DNA from: Segatella cerevisiae
Lineage (GTDB): Bacteria > Bacteroidota > Bacteroidia > Bacteroidales > Bacteroidaceae
Assembly (NCBI RefSeq): GCF_024054555.1
Contig: NZ_JAMXLY010000020.1
Location: 1-53,614, forward strand
Length of the DNA stretch: 53,614 nt
Reading direction: 5' to 3'
The notes below the pieces were generated by a model that was not told the origin of the DNA, did no database searches, and saw only the letters and a program-made list of their open reading frames with translations. A program made the position numbers and the translations under genes. Shown one piece after another: positions 48,788 to 53,614 of the stretch. The number at the start of each line of letters is the position of its first letter. Position 1 is the stretch's first letter.

Positions 48788-49836
48788 AGAGGAATCCTAC
48801 GGTTTTGATGATTCTGCTCATCGCAATAGTCATCATCCTTTTCCTGACCAACCTTTTGATCGGATCTGTCAGTATTCCTTTTCACGAAATCTTTCAGATT
48901 CTCACAGGTTCTCCGTCAGGGACAGATGAAAATCTCAGAATCATCCACAGCAACATCATCTGGTATTCACGTATACCGCAAGCCCTGACTGCGATGGCAG
49001 CAGGTGCAGGACTATCTGTTGCCGGACTCCAGATGCAGACCGTCTTCCACAATCCGCTTGCAGGTCCCTCCATTCTGGGCATTTCCAGTGGAGCGGCTCT
49101 GGGTGTAGCATTGGTTGTCCTATTGTCAGGCACAATCGGCGGAAAGGCACTCAGTAATATGGGGTATCTGGGAGATGCGGCACTGTCCATAGCAGCCGTC
49201 ATAGGTGCATTGTCCGTCATGGCGCTCATCGCTTTCATTGCTCAGAAGGTCAGAGGGAAAGTCACATTGCTTATCATCGGTGTCATGATCGGCTATATGA
49301 CCAGTGCCGTCATCGGCGTCTTGAAATACTTCAGCGATGAAGATGATGTCAGGGCATACATGGTATGGGGACTGGGGAGTTTTTCTCGTGTCTCCGGCAA
49401 TAATGTCCTCCTGTTCGTTATCCTTATGGCCGTCCTCCTCCCCCTGTCTTTCTTACTGGTCAAACCCATGAACCTCCTACTGCTCGGAGAGAGTTATGCC
49501 CGTAACCTGGGATTGGATATCCGCAGGGCAAGACTGCAGATCATTCTCTGCAGTGGCATTATCGTTGCCATTGTCACAGCTTATTGCGGACCTATCCTCT
49601 TCATCGGTTTAGCTGTCCCCCATCTTTGCCGAAGCCTCTTCAGGACGAACAACCAACGACTCCTGCTCCCTGCATCCCTCTTTACGGGTACCGTCTTAGC
49701 CTTACTCTGCAATCTGATAGCCCGGATGCCAGGTTTTGAAGGTGTACTGCCAGTCAATTCCGTCACAGCGCTTATCGGGGCACCCGTTGTCATGAGTGTC
49801 CTTTTCAAGAGACGTAAAGATGTGAGCAGTTATTAA
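48784..49836 (+). CDS. FecCD/BtuC family ABC permease
   Basis: 350 residues with about ten membrane helices. Family motifs include RIPQALTAMAAGAGLSVAGL, QTVFHNPLAGPSILGISSGA, MVWGLGSFSRVSGNN, ARNLGLDIRRARL (cytosolic ATPase-coupling loop), FIGLAVPHLCRSLF and LPVNSVTALIGAPV. Inner-membrane channel for iron chelates, haem or corrinoids. Overlaps the binding-protein gene by four bases. No FecE/BtuD-type ATPase follows; the next gene is convergent. Confidence 0.9.
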   Translation: MKRNPTVLMILLIAIVIILFLTNLLIGSVSIPFHEIFQILTGSPSGTDENLRIIHSNIIWYSRIPQALTAMAAGAGLSVAGLQMQTVFHNPLAGPSILGISSGAALGVALVVLLSGTIGGKALSNMGYLGDAALSIAAVIGALSVMALIAFIAQKVRGKVTLLIIGVMIGYMTSAVIGVLKYFSDEDDVRAYMVWGLGSFSRVSGNNVLLFVILMAVLLPLSFLLVKPMNLLLLGESYARNLGLDIRRARLQIILCSGIIVAIVTAYCGPILFIGLAVPHLCRSLFRTNNQRLLLPASLFTGTVLALLCNLIARMPGFEGVLPVNSVTALIGAPVVMSVLFKRRKDVSSY

Positions 49837-49848
49837 GGCCCTACATCC

Positions 49849-51903
49849 TCAATCTAATTCTAACCGCAATCCTATCACGATCATCCTTCCAGGTGAGAAA
49901 TTGGCATATCGGCGGATACTGCTGCCGATGCGCCGGTCTTTCGTATTGAAGATATTGTCTATGCCTAAACTGGGTTGGATCGACCATTTTCTGAGCCAAC
50001 GCAACGTATGTACAGTATTCAAATTCCAGATGCCATATCCGGGCGCATTTTCGTATGCCGAAGGATAATAGGTCCGACTTTGGAGGCGTCCATCCAAATG
50101 AACATCCAAGGTATATTTCTGCCAGTCATGGTGATAATCAGCCAGCAGCGTAAAGGTATTTCTGATACTCCTTTCCAGATTGTCCCACACGCCATTTGTC
50201 TGTTGCCGTCCATAGATCCAGGCATAGTCTGCAGACAAATTCAAACCATCCAAAGGGCTCACACCGGCATTGACCTGCAAGCCATATACCCGGCCCTTAT
50301 CACTATTGACATAGAGGTTATAATGGTCCGTTTTTGCGGCCTGCGCATCCGTTATCTCAGGGAATTCTTTCCGCAGTTGGGCCATCTTCTCAGCATCCAC
50401 AGGAATGACATCTTCCACGATCATATCTTTTATGCCATTGACAAAACCCGTTATGCCGAATCCGGCATGACGCATCTGATACTCTGCGCTCAACGAGAAA
50501 TAATTGCTCTTCTCGGGTTTCAGGTTTTTGTTGCCAATGGTGATCGTCGAGAAATCCCTGACAAAACTGACATAGCGATAATAGAGTTCATCAAGTCCGG
50601 GTGCACGAAAGCCACGAGAATAAGCTGCCCTCAAGACAAACTTCCCCGGAGCATACCAAAGAGCTGCCTTAGGTGTGAAATTACTCCCGAAAAGTTGGTG
50701 ATGGTTGTAACGTGCTCCAAGAGTCAGTTTCAGATTGTTCAGCAGTTGCATCTCATGCTGGAGGTAGGCCGCTTGGGTGTACACATGATTGTCGACCTGT
50801 CCGGTGACCGCATTCATGAAATCATTGCGCCAGTCCAATCCCAGGATAGTGACGGAATGACGATACAGGCTGAATATGCCTTTGATTTCAGCCTCGTACA
50901 TTCGCTGTGTCTTTTTTCTGATGTAGTCCCCCACATGATAAGGCTGCGTAGCTACATCATACTCATTGCCATAACTATAGTCATCGCCGTTCAGACGAAG
51001 TTGAAGACTGTTGGACTGATTCAACCGGTAAGTCCCGCCTGCATCCCATCTCCATGACTCCGAGCGCAATTCGTAGTCGAATCCGCCCGTCGTCTCAGCA
51101 CTCGTATTGGGGCGGAAAGTCTTGTGCCAACCATAGTTTCCCTCCATAAAAAGACTCAAGCGATCTGTCGGCCGGAAAGAGAAGCGCTGAGAAAACAGAT
51201 TGTTCCGGAAACCGGAAGTAAGAGGAGCCAAAGAGCGTTGGGTCGTTCCTGAATTACCCTTTACATATTCATAGTCGTTATTACGAAAATATCCCGCCTG
51301 ATCATGACCGAAAGAAGTATAACTGCCGATCCTTTTTCCGGAAATATCAATATCCACAGCTTGATGGAATTGCCCTTTACCGGATACTCGGGTCTCCGAA
51401 CGGACTGACAGAGGACGGTGATCTGACGGAGTCGTAATAATATTGATCACCCCTCCTATGGCGTCACTGCCATAAAGCGTAGAAGCAGCCCCATCGAGAA
51501 CTTCTATACGGTCGATATGAGACAAGTCAATGCGGTTCAGGTCAATATTCCCTGAGATATCCCCGATCATTTTCTTGCCATTGACCAGAACCAGGACATA
51601 CTTGTTGCCCAGGCCATTAAGATGGAGATAGGAGCCGGTAGAATTAGGAGATACCGACACCTGAGGCACCAGTGTCGTAATGGCGTCAGTAAAATTTCCG
51701 ACCCCACTCTTCCGGATATCCTGCGCCGTCACCACCTTGACAGGCGTAACGGATGAATGCAAGAACTGTTGATGACCGTCACCGGTCACGACGACAGGTC
51801 CAAGGTTGACTACCCGCGACAGATCCAGACTGTCTGTTTGAGCATTGGTCGTCACTGTGATAAAACTCCCTAAAATCCCTAATAACAAATTTTTCTTTTT
51901 CAT
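49849..51903 (-). CDS. TonB-dependent receptor, BtuB/haem-receptor type
   Basis: 684 residues. Signal peptide (cleavage near TNAQ, about 22), TonB-box-like GPVVVTGDGHQ, plug at about 40-155 with KYVLVLVNGKKMIGD, IDRIEVLDGAASTLYGSDAI and GGVINIIT, then a 22-strand barrel. A GFRAPGLDELY segment followed by IGNKNLKPEKS parallels the FRAP and NPNL boxes of haem receptors, but BtuB proteins have similar segments. No carboxypeptidase-like N-terminal domain, unlike the receptor at 40.4 kb. It converges on the FecB/FecCD unit, 12 bases apart, and probably supplies its ligand. Its leader is about 290 bases. Confidence 0.88.
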   Translation of the reverse strand: MKKKNLLLGILGSFITVTTNAQTDSLDLSRVVNLGPVVVTGDGHQQFLHSSVTPVKVVTAQDIRKSGVGNFTDAITTLVPQVSVSPNSTGSYLHLNGLGNKYVLVLVNGKKMIGDISGNIDLNRIDLSHIDRIEVLDGAASTLYGSDAIGGVINIITTPSDHRPLSVRSETRVSGKGQFHQAVDIDISGKRIGSYTSFGHDQAGYFRNNDYEYVKGNSGTTQRSLAPLTSGFRNNLFSQRFSFRPTDRLSLFMEGNYGWHKTFRPNTSAETTGGFDYELRSESWRWDAGGTYRLNQSNSLQLRLNGDDYSYGNEYDVATQPYHVGDYIRKKTQRMYEAEIKGIFSLYRHSVTILGLDWRNDFMNAVTGQVDNHVYTQAAYLQHEMQLLNNLKLTLGARYNHHQLFGSNFTPKAALWYAPGKFVLRAAYSRGFRAPGLDELYYRYVSFVRDFSTITIGNKNLKPEKSNYFSLSAEYQMRHAGFGITGFVNGIKDMIVEDVIPVDAEKMAQLRKEFPEITDAQAAKTDHYNLYVNSDKGRVYGLQVNAGVSPLDGLNLSADYAWIYGRQQTNGVWDNLERSIRNTFTLLADYHHDWQKYTLDVHLDGRLQSRTYYPSAYENAPGYGIWNLNTVHTLRWLRKWSIQPSLGIDNIFNTKDRRIGSSIRRYANFSPGRMIVIGLRLELD

Positions 51904-51946
51904 TCAAATCAATTCTGGTTGAATAAATATTTCTTGAGCATTTTCA

Positions 51947-52060
51947 TAAGAGAATACCTCCCTGAAAATAAAGACCACGAAGGTATGGCCTCAACTGTGA
52001 TACAGCATGCGAAGAGCCAGAAGACATCTCCTCCCATACACACATGATGAGTGTATTTTC
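51947..52060 (+). promoter_or_regulatory. Cobalamin-riboswitch-like signature with following hairpin
   Basis: Plus strand, in canonical order: TGAAAAT (51963-51969), CAACTGTGAT (51992-52001) and AGCCAGAAGAC (52015-52025); the last matches the first 11 bases of the B12 box consensus AGYCAGRAGACCTRCC. A small stem ATACAC/GTGTAT (52036-52041, 52051-52056) followed by TTTTC comes next. The P6 region between the second and third motifs is shorter than usual and the box end is altered. The element is antisense to the receptor leader, not in it, so it may be degenerate or regulate an antisense transcript. Confidence 0.35.
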
Positions 52061-52195
52061 CAGTTGGCTTTAAGGTCTATCCAAGTCATTCCCCTGAAGC
52101 CATGATTCTTTCTTTCGGATGCGGACAGACACGATACCGCTTTCATCGTCTTTAAGCATTTTGTTCTCTGATTATAAATTCCTTAAAACCAGATA

Positions 52196-52227
52196 CAAAG
52201 GTCGGCACATTCTACTATTCTCACAAT
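52196..52227 (-). promoter_or_regulatory. Candidate promoter of the second TonB receptor
   Basis: Minus strand ATTG (52224-52227), spacer of 20 bases, GACCTTTG (52196-52203). One mismatch in each box relative to TTTG and TAnnTTTG. It would give a leader of about 290 bases before the receptor ATG, long enough for RNA-based control. Confidence 0.4.
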
Positions 52228-52348
52228 ACCACAAGATAAGTATTCGCATAACAAAAGTTTGTGAGGCAAAATACCCTAAGGGTGGTATTACATACCTGAC
52301 TAAAAGTTGCGACCTTTGCGTCTACAACCAAACAAAAAACTAAAAGAT

Positions 52349-52561
52349 ATGGCACAAATCATTGTAAATGACGAAAAACAAGAAGTCAAACTTCCCCTGA
52401 CAGTAAGAGAACTGTTAAAACTGGACAAGGTCTTACAACCGGATATGGTCACTGTGCAGATCAATGAGAAGTTTATAGAGAAAGAGGATTATGACTCCAC
52501 CCAACTGAAAGACGGTGACAAGATCGATTTTCTTTATTTCATGGGAGGCGGGAGTCTCTGA
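52349..52561 (+). CDS. ThiS/MoaD-like sulfur carrier protein with extended C-terminus
   Basis: 70 residues with a beta-grasp fold: MAQIIVNDEKQEVKLPLTVR, VTVQINEKFIEKEDYDSTQL, KDGDKIDFLYFMGGGSL. Sulfur carriers are adenylated and thiocarboxylated on a C-terminal Gly-Gly. Here the protein ends GGGSL, so two residues (Ser69, Leu70) follow the Gly pair and would have to be removed first. HcyS of Wolinella and CysO-type systems have comparable tails cut by a JAMM protease. The start is MAQIIV at 52349; upstream codons are unlikely. It is followed by the ThiF/MoeB gene at 32 bases. No thiamine-synthesis genes are seen, so ThiS proper is not assured. Confidence 0.85.
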   Translation: MAQIIVNDEKQEVKLPLTVRELLKLDKVLQPDMVTVQINEKFIEKEDYDSTQLKDGDKIDFLYFMGGGSL

Positions 52562-52593
52562 GCAACCTATTTTCTATAACAAAAAGTCATATC

Positions 52594-53403
52594 ATGATCG
52601 AATTAACGGAACAACAAATAGAACGGTACAGCCGGCATATCCTTCTTCAGGAAGTCGGACTTGAAGGTCAAGAAAAACTCCTCAACGCCAAGGTGCTCAT
52701 CATCGGTGCAGGCGGACTGGGTGCACCGGCAGCCTTGTATTTGGCTGCAGCCGGTATAGGGCATATCGGTATCGTGGATGCAGATGCCGTCGATCTCAGT
52801 AATCTGCAACGCCAGATCATTCATTTCACCAAAGATGTCAGCAGACCTAAAGTGGAAAGCGCCAAAGAGAAAATGATAGCCATCAATCCGGATGTCAAGG
52901 TGACCACCTACCATGAGTACCTCTATTCTTCCAATGCGAAAGAAATCATTGCGCCTTGGGATTTCATCATTGACGGGACAGATAATTTCCCGGTCAAGTT
53001 CCTTATCAATGACGCTTGTGTCATGCTCAACAAACCCTTTTCTCACGGAGGTATACTGAGGTTTCGAGGCCAGACCTTCACGCACGTTCCAGGCTCAGCC
53101 TGCTACCGCTGCTTTTTCAAAGAACCGCCTCCCGTAGGTGCCGTTCCGACATGCAGTCAGGCCGGTGTGCTGGGTGCCATAGCAGGTATGTTGGGAACCA
53201 TACAGGCAGCAGAGGCCTTGAAGTATTTCCTCGGCATCGGCGAGTTGCTCACTGATCGCCTGTTGACTTTCGATGCCAAGACCATGAATTTCCGCACCAT
53301 TCACGTCAAGAAGAGGGAGAACTGCGAGATCTGCGGCGCTCACCCCACCATCGACCACCTCATCGATTATGATCAGGCTGCCTGCGACTTGAAAAATCAT
53401 TAA
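52594..53403 (+). CDS. ThiF/MoeB/HesA-type adenylyltransferase (E1-like)
   Basis: 269 residues; activates the C-terminus of a sulfur carrier by adenylation. Nucleotide loop GAGGLG (39-43 region), conserved Arg14 and Arg73 (SNLQRQIIHF), Asp130 in DGTDNF, catalytic-type Cys187 in VPTCSQAGVLG, and zinc cysteines Cys170/Cys173 (CYRC) and Cys244/Cys247 (CEIC). Length fits MoeB/ThiF without a rhodanese domain. Its substrate is almost certainly the carrier protein encoded just upstream. No JAMM protease is seen before the right edge. Confidence 0.92.
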   Translation: MIELTEQQIERYSRHILLQEVGLEGQEKLLNAKVLIIGAGGLGAPAALYLAAAGIGHIGIVDADAVDLSNLQRQIIHFTKDVSRPKVESAKEKMIAINPDVKVTTYHEYLYSSNAKEIIAPWDFIIDGTDNFPVKFLINDACVMLNKPFSHGGILRFRGQTFTHVPGSACYRCFFKEPPPVGAVPTCSQAGVLGAIAGMLGTIQAAEALKYFLGIGELLTDRLLTFDAKTMNFRTIHVKKRENCEICGAHPTIDHLIDYDQAACDLKNH

Positions 53404-53542
53404 GAGACCCATCAACTGAACTCACCTAAAAGACCGTGAGACCGGATAACAACTGACAGGACTTATATCCTGCAAAAAATCAATTCTAATATGAAACGTA
53501 CATGATCGTCTTTCGCCAAAGGGAATGAAAAGGGATTTTTTG

Positions 53543-53550
53543 TATCTTTG
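53543..53550 (+). promoter_or_regulatory. -7 element before the right-edge gene
   Basis: TATCTTTG followed by CCA matches the Bacteroidota -7 consensus, 30 bases before the ATG at 53581. A -33 TTTG is not seen at 19-21 bases. It indicates that the next gene has its own promoter rather than belonging to the thiS-thiF unit. Confidence 0.55.
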
Positions 53551-53580
53551 CCACAGTATAAACCCTTTAATCCTTTAGAT

Positions 53581-53614
53581 ATGTCGAATCAGAAGCAAGA
53601 AGTCTCCTTTTCAG
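53581..53614 (+). CDS. Start of an unidentified protein (partial)
   Basis: An ATG downstream of a consensus -7 element opens a frame reading MSNQKQEVSFS up to the window edge. Eleven residues are too few to assign a family. Confidence 0.5.
   Translation, partial: MSNQKQEVSFS

Larger units (their letters stand above)
51904..52345. other. Divergent regulatory region between the TonB receptor and thiS-like genes
   Basis: No gene is supported. It holds a cobalamin-riboswitch-like signature on the plus strand (51947-52060), a receptor promoter-like element (52196-52227, minus), an 8-bp inverted repeat AATACCAC (52225-52232) with GTGGTATT (52282-52289), and a plus-strand GACCTTTG (52311-52318) as a weak -7 element for the thiS-like gene. 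CAAAGGTCG and CGACCTTTG form an inverted pair of divergent -7 elements. Confidence 0.5.

Noticed and set aside
49975..51057. 360-codon plus-strand open frame opposite the second TonB receptor
   Set aside because: The receptor frame has signal peptide, plug and barrel features; the opposite frame has none.
52119..52343. 74-codon plus-strand frame upstream of the thiS-like gene
   Set aside because: No recognisable motif, overlaps the divergent promoter region, and no start context.
52200..52348. TPP riboswitch upstream of the thiS-like gene
   Set aside because: The conserved CTGAGA and ACCTGATC-type thi-box elements are not present.

Overview
The window is a chromosomal segment of a member of the Bacteroidota, most likely order Bacteroidales (Prevotella- or Bacteroides-like). 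The evidence is: a DUF3467 gene between rpoC and rpsL; promoters of the Bacteroidota type (TTTG, 19-21 bases, TAnnTTTG); mostly A/T-rich start contexts without Shine-Dalgarno sequences; GLPGLI and SusC/TonB-type outer-membrane proteins; and acidic motifs after the lipoprotein cysteine. Family assignments come from reading the translated sequence. No database search was possible.

Left edge (1-3714, plus strand): the last codons of an IS30-like transposase, then a two-gene unit encoding a GLPGLI-family secreted protein and a TonB-receptor-like outer-membrane barrel protein whose start is a TTG inside the first gene.

Centre (4152-38634, minus strand throughout): a 34 kb information-processing block. 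Read in the direction of transcription it runs rpsU, xerC, hpf, tRNA-Thr(TGT), tRNA-Tyr(GTA), tRNA-Gly(TCC), tRNA-Thr(GGT), tuf, tRNA-Trp(CCA), secE, nusG, rplKAJL, rpoBC, DUF3467, terminator, rpsL, rpsG, fusA, then the S10, spc and alpha gene sets from rpsJ to rplQ, with secY, map, infA, rpmJ and rpoA embedded. It ends in a hairpin and U-tract terminator at 4050-4094. Promoter-like elements lie before rpsU, before the tRNA cluster, before rpsL and, inside the large operon, before rpsM. Hairpins between rplL and rpoB, rpoC and DUF3467, rpsL and rpsG, and rpsJ and fusA are candidate control elements.

Right part (38891-53614): surface and transport genes. These are a TonB-dependent receptor with a beta-helix-like surface lipoprotein (38891-43248, minus); an AzlC/AzlD amino-acid exporter pair (plus); a PstS-like binding lipoprotein with an EF-hand-like loop (minus); a PstB-like ATPase followed by a FecB-like lipoprotein and a FecCD permease (plus); a second TonB-dependent receptor facing that unit (minus); and a ThiS-like sulfur carrier with a C-terminal extension beyond Gly-Gly plus its ThiF/MoeB activating enzyme (plus). 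A further gene begins at the right edge.

The most unusual parts are the mixed transporter locus at 45.1-51.9 kb (PstS and PstB without PstC/PstA, and FecB/FecCD without a FecE-type ATPase), a cobalamin-riboswitch-like signature lying antisense to the second receptor's leader, and the carrier protein ending GGGSL, which would need trimming before activation.
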